Source: Litorilinea aerophila (GTDB taxonomy: Bacteria; Chloroflexota; Anaerolineae; Caldilineales; Caldilineaceae). Taken from it: 40,025 nt of DNA. Below, in pieces: positions 9,569-19,781 of the stretch. The notes below the pieces were generated by a model. That model was not told the origin of the DNA, ran no database searches, and saw only the letters and a program-made list of their open reading frames with translations. Each line of letters opens with the position of its first letter. Position 1 is the first letter of the stretch. The translations under genes and the position numbers were made by a program. The stretch is taken from positions 1 through 40,025 of the forward strand of contig CAMDQF010000017.1 of NCBI GenBank assembly GCA_945905745.1, given 5' to 3'.

Positions 9569-11769
9569 AAAATCGCCTTCTAACTCTTCTGTTTTGTGTT
9601 GGGCTGCTCTTGGCCGCCTGTGGAGGTGGCAATGGCCAGAGCAGCAGCCAGGATTTCGCCGAAGCCGACGCACGCCGGGTCAATGTCTTTTCCCGCATCG
9701 AGGGGAAGGAAAACCCCCTGCCCCCTGGCTAGCCTACCCAACTGCGGGTGGGCGACAGCCTGCGGGTGAACGAGGGGGGCTACGCCATCCTGCGCTTCTC
9801 CGATCTGGTCACAGTGGAAGTTCTGCGCCAGGGCAACCTGGAAGTGCGCGAACTTTCTCTGGACGAGCAATCGCCGCTGATCGCTTTCGGCCAGAGCGCT
9901 GGCACCTTTTCCAATGAGCTGAAGCCGTCCGCAAATGGCGCGGCCCGCCGTCTGGAAATCCAGACCGATTTTGCCACTATCACCGCCACCGGAACCCGTT
10001 TTCTGATCGTGCGGGAGCTGGGCACCCCCCTGGAATGGCTCTGGGCCATCGACGCCGGGGCCGATGATCTGACAGTGACCGCCGACGGCGTGACCCAGAA
10101 GGCCACCACAGACACACTTTTTTGGATGGCTCCCCTCGGCCCGCCTTCCCAGCCGATCGCCATCGAACCGGCCCTGGTGAACGGCTGGCTGGACGCATTG
10201 CGCGCTGGCACGCCCCAGGGCGAAGTGGGGGATGTGCTGTGGAACCCGGCGGATATATTGCTTCACACCGGGGAAGCCACAGGTGAGGTTGTGACCGGGG
10301 GGACAGTTCGGTTGGGGGAATTTCCGGTTACTCTGGCCACCGAGGGTCTCAAAGGCCCTGCGACCTATCGGCAGACCGACTGTAACCAGGACGGTATTCC
10401 TGATATTGGGATCACGGATGGTCGCCTGATCTTTGATCTGCGGTCCGCAGCAGGCCGGGTGCGCGCCGTGGATTTCACTGTGACCGGTCTGGGCCAGGAC
10501 GACGAATTGCGGGTCTATAATCCTGCCTATGAGCGGCTGAATCTGCCCAACCAGATTCTCCCGCGCACAAACGACGCCATTCTCAGTGTGCGCTCCCAGG
10601 CCAGTCTGGCCGAGCAACCCTTTCATTATGCGGAATTGTCTATGGCCGACGGCTGTTTTCTGGGCCTCAGCCTGACTCCGCCGACAGCAGACGGCACACC
10701 TGCCGCGCCCCGTCCTGCCATCCCCGAGCCGCTCTGTATTGTCAGCGCAGCCGGGCTAAATCTGCGCCGGGGACCCGACACAGCCTTTGCTCCGCCTATT
10801 CGGCTCTTGCGCCAGGGAGACGAGTTGATCCCCCTGGGCCGCACAGCCAGCGGAGGCTGGATTCGGGTGCAGACAACCGACGACGGCAGCGAAGGGTGGG
10901 TCAGTGCCAACCCTCAATTTGTGCTCTGTACAGCACCGGTCAACAACCTCCCCCCTCTGGTCGCTCCGCCCACACCCACCAGCGGGGAAGCCACCAGCCG
11001 TTCAGCTCCAGGGGCCAAGCCTACCCCCGTGACCCGTACTTGGGAAACACCCCGGCTGATCTCTCCTGCCAATGGGGCAACCTTTGCAGCCGGTTCTTCG
11101 GTAGAATTGAGTTGGTCTGCCACTCCCTTGGCCGTTCACGGACGGGGACCAGGTCTGGCCCGCTTCTTGCGGCGCGCCTTGGGGATAGACCCGGCTCTGA
11201 GTGACGACGAATACTACCGCGTCACCGTCGGTTTTTCGTCGGCAACGGGTGCCCAGTGGACCGATGTCCACCTCACCAAAGAGACCAGCCTTGTGGTTCC
11301 CAGCTACCTGAACAGCCCAGATATGTCCCGGGATCAGCGCTATAGCTGGTCAGTGGCTGTGGTGCAACGTCTCCCCGTGGGCGAACTTCGCCAGCTTAGC
11401 CCGGAGAGCTCTGAAAGCACCTTCTACTGGAATCTACCCCCGACAAACTCACCCATTCCAACGCCCTCGGCCATGCCGCTGCCGAGTGCCACACCCACAT
11501 CAACCGCGACACCGACGGAGACGCCGACGAGCCCGCCAACGGCAACGGCCACGCCGACGCCTACTGATACGCCGACACGCACCACTGCGCCGACGCAGAC
11601 AGCGACACCGACGCAGACAGCGACACCGACGGCATCAGCCACACCGACAGCGTCAGCCACACCGACAGCGTCAGCCACAGCGACGGACGCGCCCACGAAC
11701 ACGCCCACAGCAACCGAAACGCCCCAGCCGTCGGCCACGCCAACCGCGACATCCATACCGATCCCGTGA
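9565..11769 (+). CDS. FecR-domain lipoprotein with SH3b domain and Thr/Pro-rich tail, interrupted by an in-frame amber codon
   Basis: ATG 9565 overlaps the stop of the preceding gene (ATGA). It opens a lipoprotein signal, with a hydrophobic core and lipobox LLAAC (Cys19) followed by GGGNG. Codon 56 (9730-9732) is TAG. The same frame then runs on without a stop to 11769. The part after TAG has a FecR-like domain (VGDSLRVNEGGYAILRFSD, then ITATGTRFLIV), a middle domain starting at about TDCNQDGIPD, an SH3b module (AAGLNLRRGPDT ... GWVSANPQF), a Fn3-like stretch (PRLISPANGATFAAGSSV) and a tail of some 90 residues of P-T-x-T-A-T repeats. The neighbour at 11804 is a paralogue and reads through the corresponding spot with sense codons. 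An internal GTG at 9748 could start a shorter protein without export signal. Likely a recent nonsense mutation, stop readthrough or sequencing error. Confidence 0.75.
11591..11680. repeat. minisatellite inside the lipoprotein stalk
   Basis: 18-bp units (CAGACAGCGACACCGACG type, then ACAGCGTCAGCCACACCG type) are repeated in tandem within the coding sequence. They encode the Pro/Thr/Ala-rich stalk, which probably varies in length between strains. Confidence 0.65.
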
Positions 11770-11803
11770 CCAATTGCCGGAGAGGAAGAGGGTTTGAGAG
11801 CAA

Positions 11804-13753
11804 ATGAACCGTTTCTGGAAGATTCTGCCGTTCCTATTGATGCTTCTGCTGGCTGCCTGTGGGGGAGGTGGGAACGACACCCCGCCGCTGGCCTTTGTCC
11901 AGGCCAACGCAGACCGGACAGCCGTCACTGTGCTGGTGGCGGGTAGCAGCCAGCCCCTGCAACCACCCGATAGCGCGCGCCTGCAAGCTGGTGATGGGGT
12001 GCAGGTGGACGAAGGCGGGCGCGCACTTCTGCGTTTCTCCGACTTTCTGACCGTGGAGGTGCTACGGGCCGGCGATCTGCAAGTGCAACAGTTGGCCCTC
12101 TCCGAGCAGTCGGCCCTGGCCGTCTTTGGGCAGAACGGTGGTGCGTTTGTCAATGAATTGACGCCGGGCGCGGGTGGGGTTGACCGCCGGGTGACAGTCG
12201 AAAGCGATTTTGCGGTCATCACCGCCACTGGCACCCGTTTTATGGTGGTGCAGGAGGCCAATTCACCCCTGGAATGGGTATTTGGGCTGGACGCGGGCGC
12301 GGATGATTTGACTGTGCAGGCGAAGAACGATCCCAGCCGCAGCCGCCCGATAGTCAAGCCGGTGGAGAGCGGAATGGCCCGCTGGATTGCACCGGTCGGT
12401 GTGCCCAGCGCTGGGGTGAGCTATGACACCGCCGCGGTGGAGTCTTGGCTGGCCGCAGTGGAACGGGGGGAGTCAGTGCCGGAAGTGGGCGAGGTTCTCT
12501 GGCCCCACGCCGACGCCCGGATGAGCACCGATGTGATGACGGCTACCCTGAAACCGGGTATGGCATTGGATATGGGCGGCGTTTCTGTGGCTGTGGAAGA
12601 GCAAAGCGCCTTTGGCCGGGGCAGATATACGCCGACGGATTGTAATGGGGATGGATTCAACGATCTCCTCGTACAAAATGGCATCATCCGTCTGGACTTT
12701 CGCAACCTGCTCAGCCGGGTGCGGGGGCTGGACGTGACGCTGCTGGCCGGGGAGCAGGCCGCGGCCAGCGGTTCGGTGACAGTCTTTGACCCGGCAGTGC
12801 AGCCCATCACCCGCCAGAGCTTCGAAATCTTGCCCGGCCAGGGCCAGATCGTCTCTATGCGCTCTGAACAGCCCTACCACTACGCAGAGATCGCCATCGC
12901 CGACGGCTGTTTCCTGGGCATCAGCCTGACCCCGCCCGGCGCAGAAAATGAGCGCAGCCGCCCTGTGTCCGCGGTGGATGCGTGGCCGCCAAAACCGCCT
13001 ACGCCTGTGCCTACGGCGACTGCCACAGCCCGGCCTCCCGCCCCGACACCGACACCGACGACTGTGTCAACCAGCAGACCGCCCGCACCCGGCACGGCTG
13101 GCATAAAAATTGACGGCGAGACCGACGACTGGGTAGCGGTGAACCGTCTGACCGGCGGCCAGCCCTTGGCTTTCGATACGATTGTCTTCGACCAGCAGTG
13201 CAGCAGGCGCGCTCTTTACGCCACCCGGTCCCAGGCAGACCTGGCCGCGGCCTTCCTCTTTACCTACGACGACGTCTACTTGTACGTGGCCTTTGCCGTA
13301 CAGGACGATAGCTTTGTGGGCTACACAGGCCAAGACCTGAACTTCTTCCAGTCCGATGCACCCCAGCTCTCTCTGGATTTGGATTTGGATGGAGATGCCA
13401 ACATCACCCGTGTCAACGAGGATGACAAACAGATCGACTTCCGGGTGGGGATAGAGGAACCGGGGGACAATCCAGCCATCGCCTTCTGGGATTTGGGGCC
13501 GGGTCGCGCCATCTCCCGGCTGTTGGATGCGCCTGTGGCCGCTGCCCCCACCGAGACCGGCTACTTTCTGGAAGCAGCCATCCCCTGGGATGTGCTGGGG
13601 GTGAAACCGGTGGTGGGCCTGCGTCTGGGCGCGGCCATCAGCGTCAGCGACAATGACACACCGGGGACGAATGTCCAGGAGTGTATGATCTCGTCTGCAC
13701 CGAAACGGGAGTGGGCAAACCCGACGACCTGGGGCGTATTGACATTGGAGTAA
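11804..13753 (+). CDS. FecR-domain lipoprotein with C-terminal CBM9-like domain
   Basis: 649 residues. A lipoprotein signal with lipobox LLAAC (Cys19) and GGGG predicts an anchored extracytoplasmic protein. A FecR-like domain follows (LQAGDGVQVDEGGRALLRFSD; VITATGTRFMVV), then a middle domain opening with PTDCNGDGFNDLL. Both align by eye with the preceding gene. A short Pro/Thr-rich linker (about residues 390-430) leads to a C-terminal domain starting IKIDGETDDWVAVNRL and containing LYVAFAVQDDSF and FLEAAIPWDVLG, the pattern of carbohydrate-binding family 9/DOMON-like domains. So the pair shares the membrane-proximal half but differs in the distal binding module. It starts 34 bp after the previous gene and 33 bp before the CHAT gene, on the same strand. 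In classical systems FecR domains sense and relay envelope signals; no sigma factor gene is nearby. Confidence 0.85.
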   Translation: MNRFWKILPFLLMLLLAACGGGGNDTPPLAFVQANADRTAVTVLVAGSSQPLQPPDSARLQAGDGVQVDEGGRALLRFSDFLTVEVLRAGDLQVQQLALSEQSALAVFGQNGGAFVNELTPGAGGVDRRVTVESDFAVITATGTRFMVVQEANSPLEWVFGLDAGADDLTVQAKNDPSRSRPIVKPVESGMARWIAPVGVPSAGVSYDTAAVESWLAAVERGESVPEVGEVLWPHADARMSTDVMTATLKPGMALDMGGVSVAVEEQSAFGRGRYTPTDCNGDGFNDLLVQNGIIRLDFRNLLSRVRGLDVTLLAGEQAAASGSVTVFDPAVQPITRQSFEILPGQGQIVSMRSEQPYHYAEIAIADGCFLGISLTPPGAENERSRPVSAVDAWPPKPPTPVPTATATARPPAPTPTPTTVSTSRPPAPGTAGIKIDGETDDWVAVNRLTGGQPLAFDTIVFDQQCSRRALYATRSQADLAAAFLFTYDDVYLYVAFAVQDDSFVGYTGQDLNFFQSDAPQLSLDLDLDGDANITRVNEDDKQIDFRVGIEEPGDNPAIAFWDLGPGRAISRLLDAPVAAAPTETGYFLEAAIPWDVLGVKPVVGLRLGAAISVSDNDTPGTNVQECMISSAPKREWANPTTWGVLTLE

Positions 13754-13786
13754 TCGGTTGTACAGCCAAGCGGTGGAGAAAATTCT

Positions 13787-15652
13787 ATGGACGAGAAAAT
13801 GCTGAATCTGCTGTTGGACGAAGCCCGCAGGGGCCGTCTGACACTTTTTATTGGCGGCGATATGAACGCCGATGTCACGGGTTTGCCCAGTCAGGGCGAT
13901 GTGGCCCGTCGGGTGGCAGAGCGCCTGGGACAGCCAGCCTCGGCAGAGCAGTCTCTGGCTTTGTCGTCCGTTGTCCAGCGAGCGGGCCGCCAGCGTACCC
14001 GTGATGTGATCCAAATTCTGAAAGAGAGTTGGGAGAAAAGTTACCCGACCCAGCCTTTTGACAATATGGTGGCCCGGCTGCCTATAGAGACATTTGTCAC
14101 CACCCGTTACGACGACGGCCTGGAACGAGCCTTTCGCCAGGCAGAACGCCCTATTCAACCTGTGGTCACTGATTTCGATACGGCCCTGACCCGGCGGGAT
14201 CAGCCTGTGCTGGTCAAACTCTACGGCGATTTGCGCCAACCCGAAAGCCTGACCCTCAGCGAAGACGATCTCTACGATCTCTCCTCTACCAAACGGGATG
14301 TGACCCGGCTGGTGGAAAGTGCCCTGCGCGGCACCTGCCTTTTCCTCTGCTTTGATTTTGACAGCCCGGATTTCCTCTTTCTCTGGCGACAGGTATTGCG
14401 GGATTTGGGCAACATGGCTCCGATGGCCTATGCCGCGCCCTCCACACCCCTGCCCCCAGGGGAAAGTAGCGTGTGGCAAGAACGCAATATCACAGTCCTC
14501 GATGCCACCCCTCTTGCTGTGGTGCAAGCCCTGGCCGAACGGCTGGAACTGGTAGGTACGTCCCTGGCGGCGACGCCGATTGTCAAAGCTGCCCCGCCTC
14601 CGGCCCAATCGCCTTTCAAAAATTACCGCAACTTCGATCTGGAACTTGCCAGCGTGGGTGAATGGATCGAGGCCCGGGTGTTGCGTTCGACCGAAGGCGA
14701 GAGCGAGGCTGCGGTAGCCGGCTTGGGTGGACCTCCGCCTCGACTGGACGGCATCGGTTCGCTGACCGGTCTGGACGAGGAGATCGGCTACCGGTTGCTG
14801 CCGGGTTCGGTGGCCGAGCGCTGGGCCGCAGCCCTGGCCACCGCCGAGAACGCGGGGGAAGGGGTGCGGCTGCGTCTCTTTCTGCGCGACGAGGAGGCCG
14901 CGGCCATCCCCTGGGAGGCGGCCAAAGTGGGCGAACGGCGGCCCGGATTGCGGCTGCAAACGCCACTGGTGCGCTATGTCAACGCCGCGCGCAGTGCAGA
15001 TGCCCTGGGGGTCAATGGCCCACTCCGCCTGCTGATCGTGCTGGGGCCGTCCGCCGAAGTCGGGCTGGAGCCACTGGATAGCAACCGGGAGCGGGCGGCG
15101 CTGGAAGCAGCCCTGGCCGAATTGCAGGCCACGGGACGGGTCCAGCTTCACTGGCTGGAAGGCGAGGCGGTCAGTCGGGACGGATTGCAGGATCGTCTGC
15201 GCCGGGTACAGCCCCATCTGCTCCATTTCATCGGTCACGGAGAGTACGACGAGACGACCCGGCTGGGCACGCTGGCCTTTGCCAGGGAACGGGAGGGGCT
15301 GTTGGAGGCGGATTGGGTGAATACAGAAGAATTGTCGATTCTGCTCGATGGGCTGGGGATCCGCTTTGGCCTCTTCAACGCCTGCCAGACCGGGCGGGGC
15401 GCGGGGGGCGTGGCCCACGCGCTGGTGCGCAGCAGCCTGCCCGCGGCCCTGGGGATGCAGGCGGATGTGCCAGACGATGCCGCGATTGCCTTTGCCGGGG
15501 GCTTCTATCGGGCATTGGCCGATCGCTGGCCGGTGGACGCGGCTGTGGTAGAGGCGCGCAAATCCGTGCAGAACGCGGTCGGGCTGGACGCTCCGTGGTG
15601 GGCGCTGCCGGTGCTCTATATGCGTGCGGAGGATGGAAAGCTCTTTGGGTAG
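13787..15652 (+). CDS. SIR2-like / CHAT-domain protein
   Basis: 621 residues, no export signal. Residues 1-250 resemble SIR2_2 (LTLFIGGDMNADV near 19-30; FVTTRYDDGLE at 103-113; VKLYGDLRQPESL near 143-155; LFLCFDFDSPDFLF). The catalytic Asn position is Arg107 and the catalytic His position Tyr146, so NAD hydrolysis is unlikely. After a linker, residues of about 400-615 form a CHAT domain. LHFIGHGEYD gives His484 and LFNACQTGRG gives Cys533, the dyad of CHAT caspase-like proteases. GGAG precedes ATG 13787. It is the last gene of the block, followed by a hairpin and a strong terminator. CHAT proteases act in type III CRISPR-associated cell death and other bacterial death pathways. I infer the effector or processing arm of the operon, with the degenerate SIR2 domain as adaptor or ligand sensor. 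The target is unknown. Confidence 0.85.
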   Translation: MDEKMLNLLLDEARRGRLTLFIGGDMNADVTGLPSQGDVARRVAERLGQPASAEQSLALSSVVQRAGRQRTRDVIQILKESWEKSYPTQPFDNMVARLPIETFVTTRYDDGLERAFRQAERPIQPVVTDFDTALTRRDQPVLVKLYGDLRQPESLTLSEDDLYDLSSTKRDVTRLVESALRGTCLFLCFDFDSPDFLFLWRQVLRDLGNMAPMAYAAPSTPLPPGESSVWQERNITVLDATPLAVVQALAERLELVGTSLAATPIVKAAPPPAQSPFKNYRNFDLELASVGEWIEARVLRSTEGESEAAVAGLGGPPPRLDGIGSLTGLDEEIGYRLLPGSVAERWAAALATAENAGEGVRLRLFLRDEEAAAIPWEAAKVGERRPGLRLQTPLVRYVNAARSADALGVNGPLRLLIVLGPSAEVGLEPLDSNRERAALEAALAELQATGRVQLHWLEGEAVSRDGLQDRLRRVQPHLLHFIGHGEYDETTRLGTLAFAREREGLLEADWVNTEELSILLDGLGIRFGLFNACQTGRGAGGVAHALVRSSLPAALGMQADVPDDAAIAFAGGFYRALADRWPVDAAVVEARKSVQNAVGLDAPWWALPVLYMRAEDGKLFG

Positions 15653-15718
15653 GTCGGGCTGTCAGTCCGACCTGCGAATAAAAAATGCCGTCAGTCGCTG
15701 AAGACTGACGGCATTTTT
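15651..15718 (+). terminator. strong bidirectional terminator after the CHAT gene
   Basis: A perfect 16-bp stem (15681-15696 with 15703-15718, loop GCTGAA) begins with five A and ends with five T, so it can stop transcription from both sides. It is preceded by a smaller hairpin AGGTCGG/CCGACCT at the end of the CHAT gene. It separates the operon from the tRNA gene that faces it. Confidence 0.9.
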
Positions 15719-15720
15719 AG

Positions 15721-15796
15721 TGGTACCCCGTACCGGACTCGAACCGGTGTTTCAGCCTTGAGAGGGCCGTGTCCTGGGCCACTAGACGAACGGGGC
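15721..15796 (-). tRNA. trnE: tRNA-Glu (anticodon CTC)
   Basis: The complement folds as a full cloverleaf of 76 nt. The acceptor GCCCCGT pairs with ACGGGGT with a G-T first pair. The D arm holds AGTGGCCCAGG, the anticodon arm has loop CTCTCAA giving CTC, the T arm is ACCGG-TTCGAGT-CCGGT, and the 3' CCA is encoded. It faces the CHAT operon across the terminator. I saw no partial copy of its 3' end elsewhere in the window that would mark an attachment site. Confidence 0.93.
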
Positions 15797-15883
15797 ACAA
15801 CAAATACTACACTCAGGACAGATGGAAAGTATAGCCTCGCTGGAGTGAATTGTCAAATCCGACAGGATTCAAGCCAAACAGAT

Positions 15884-15939
15884 GAGGGACACAGATTTCA
15901 CAGATTCATCTGTGTCCCCTTCTATCCGTGTATACAACC
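15884..15939. repeat. intergenic palindromic repeat downstream of the operon
   Basis: GGGACACAGAT and ATCTGTGTCCC form an inverted repeat around TTCACAGATTC. The unit ends with ATCCGTGTATACAACC (15924-15939), identical to 6346-6361. Confidence 0.6.
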
Positions 15940-15976
15940 TCTGAATTCTCAGGTTGCGCTACCCATCTGGCCGACA

Positions 15977-16005
15977 TTCAGACGGGAGCCATTCGGTGGT
16001 ATAAT
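15977..16005 (+). promoter_or_regulatory. promoter of the B12/radical SAM gene
   Basis: TTCAGA (15977-15982), a 17-bp spacer and a consensus TATAAT (16000-16005). Transcription would start near 16012, some 30 bp before ATG 16044, which has AAAGGA as ribosome site. Confidence 0.6.
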
Positions 16006-16043
16006 GGCTCCATCATCAGACGAACCACAAAAGGAAGCATTCG

Positions 16044-18164
<2,121 letters not shown>

Positions 18165-18184
18165 CGACCGGCAGTCTCTCTCTC

Positions 18185-19336
18185 TTACCCCATCTGCTCC
18201 CGCAAAGCCGCGATCTGCTGCGCAGGCCAGGCTGTGATCTTCTCATCCATTGGATAGGAATGTTGTCCGGGATGGATGACCCAAAGATGGGCAAGCTCCA
18301 ATTCATCCACCGCACTGCGCATAGAGCGGGTGATAGTCGGCGTTTCTGAAAACTTGACTTCGATCGCGTAGCTTTTGCCGCGATGAAAAAAAACCAGGTC
18401 CGCCTCTGCGCCGCTATGGGTGGCCCAGAAATAGGCCTCTGGCAGCGCCAGAAGCTGGATGGCCTGCTCTATGACAAAGCCTTCCCAGGACGCCCCTACT
18501 TTGGGATGACCGAGCAGCGTTTCCCAATCGGACAGATAGAGCAGACTGTGCAGAATACCGCTGTCGCGCAGATAAATTTTGGGTGATTTCACCTGTCGTT
18601 TGCCAAGATTCACCGACCAGGGCTGCAACTGGCGCACCATATACGTCCCCGTGAGAATATCCAAATAGGAGCGCACGGTCTTGTCCGAGAGACCCAAACT
18701 GCGCGCCAACTCGGAAGCATTCCAGGTCTGGCCGTGGTAGTGGGCCAGCATTGACCAAAAGCGGCGCATGGCGACGGATGGGATGGATATGCCCAATTCT
18801 GGGATATCCCGCTCCAGAAATGTGCGGATAAAGCCTTCGCGCCAAGCCGCGCTGTTGGCGTCGGATGTGGCCAGGTAGGAACGTGGAAAGCCACCCCGCA
18901 CCCACAGATTCCGCCATTCCGACGCCCCGGTTTCGGAGAGGTCAAAACCGGTCAGTTCAATGAATTCCACTCGGCCGGCCAGCGTTTCCGAGACATTTTT
19001 CAGAATATGCGGAGAGGCGCTGCCGAGAATGAGAAATTGCGCCTGATTCTGCGGGCGATCCACCAAAACCTTGAGTACGCTGAACAATTGTGGGATATTC
19101 TGAATCTCATCAATGACGACAATCCCTTCCAGCGCGCCAAGCACCAGTTCTGGATTCTGCAGCCGTTGTCGATCTACGGGGGATTCGAGATCGAAATAGG
19201 TCGCTCCACTTTGTTGGAGCGAGAGACGCGCCAGCGTAGTTTTGCCCACCTGGCGCGGCCCCAGGAGAGCCACAATCGGAGAACGAGTGAGCGCCGTAGA
19301 CAATTGTTGGAGGTAGAGCGGTCGGTTGAGTAGCAT
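18185..19336 (-). CDS. AAA ATPase with DUF4143 nuclease-like C-terminus
   Basis: 383 residues. Walker A GPRQVGKTT (26-34) and Walker B GIVVIDEIQNI (about 90-100) belong to the AAA_14 domain. The C-terminal DUF4143 region includes WEGFVIEQAIQLL and an EADLVFFHRGKSYAIEVK segment with the D...E-x-K spacing of PD-(D/E)xK-like folds. Such proteins are very common accessory ATPases in bacteria and archaea with no settled function; some behave like toxin or defence components. The ATG is at 19336. A near-consensus promoter places transcription start at or next to the A of this ATG, so the mRNA is predicted leaderless. It is divergent from a TumE module. Confidence 0.87.
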   Translation of the reverse strand: MLLNRPLYLQQLSTALTRSPIVALLGPRQVGKTTLARLSLQQSGATYFDLESPVDRQRLQNPELVLGALEGIVVIDEIQNIPQLFSVLKVLVDRPQNQAQFLILGSASPHILKNVSETLAGRVEFIELTGFDLSETGASEWRNLWVRGGFPRSYLATSDANSAAWREGFIRTFLERDIPELGISIPSVAMRRFWSMLAHYHGQTWNASELARSLGLSDKTVRSYLDILTGTYMVRQLQPWSVNLGKRQVKSPKIYLRDSGILHSLLYLSDWETLLGHPKVGASWEGFVIEQAIQLLALPEAYFWATHSGAEADLVFFHRGKSYAIEVKFSETPTITRSMRSAVDELELAHLWVIHPGQHSYPMDEKITAWPAQQIAALREQMG

Positions 19337-19342
19337 ACACCG

Positions 19343-19390
19343 ATTATACCACGAAAATTCGGAGTGTCAATCCGAATTTTCGTGGTATAA
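19343..19390 (-). promoter_or_regulatory. promoter within a perfect 20-bp palindrome, divergent gap
   Basis: Read on the minus strand, TTGACA (19370-19365), a 16-bp spacer and TATAAT (19348-19343) form a near-ideal sigma-70 promoter about seven bases before ATG 19336. The spacer and both -10-like ends lie in a perfect inverted repeat (19344-19363 with 19371-19390, 7-bp loop), which also creates TATAAT on the plus strand (19386-19391). It is a likely operator for a dimeric regulator or a duplicated -10 arrangement. Confidence 0.7.
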
Positions 19391-19487
19391 TGGTTCAAGA
19401 GTGGGTGGCGAACGGGTTTGGTAGATGGTACGCAAAAGCAGTAGAATAATGCGGACGTTCGTGTGATTTCAACAGAAAGGAAGTCTT

Positions 19488-19781
19488 ATGACTGCGACCA
19501 TCGATTCTGTGATTGGTTCGGCCGCGCAAGAACTTCAGATGACAACTGAGCAGTTGATGGTGGAAGGGTTGCGCTTGTTGCTGAACCGCCGGCTGCGCGA
19601 GATCAACGCCAAGATTTTTGAAATTACAGGCCGCTATGGGATTTCTTCTGTACAAGAGATGGAGGAAAGATACGAGGCAGGTCAGATTGAGGAGGCCGAA
19701 AGCTGGCGCGACTATCAGAGTCTCGATCACTTACAATATAAACAAGACCGATTGAACGAACTGATTGAGACGTTGGAATGA
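19488..19781 (+). CDS. putative antitoxin of a TumE-type module
   Basis: 97 residues, strongly charged and mostly helical by composition, with many Glu, Arg and Leu and no recognisable DNA-binding motif beyond a possible N-terminal helix pair (SAAQELQMTTEQLMVEGLRLLL). It overlaps the following TumE-family gene by four bases (ATGA), has an AGAAAGGAAG ribosome site before the ATG, and has the size and position of an antitoxin. I do not recognise the family by itself; the role rests on its neighbour. Confidence 0.65.
   Translation: MTATIDSVIGSAAQELQMTTEQLMVEGLRLLLNRRLREINAKIFEITGRYGISSVQEMEERYEAGQIEEAESWRDYQSLDHLQYKQDRLNELIETLE

Noticed and set aside
9543-9600. Run of eight A near the end of the SIR2/nSTAND gene as a programmed frameshift site
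   Set aside because: The shifted frame gives a Trp/Pro/Arg-rich shadow peptide and the normal frame ends in a clean ATGA junction with a lipoprotein gene.
11591-11680. Tandem repeats as a CRISPR-like array
   Set aside because: Units are 18 bp, contiguous, without spacers, and code for a Pro/Thr stalk.
15721-15796. tRNA-Glu as attachment site of an integrated element
   Set aside because: No integrase gene and no second copy of the tRNA 3' end were seen in the window.
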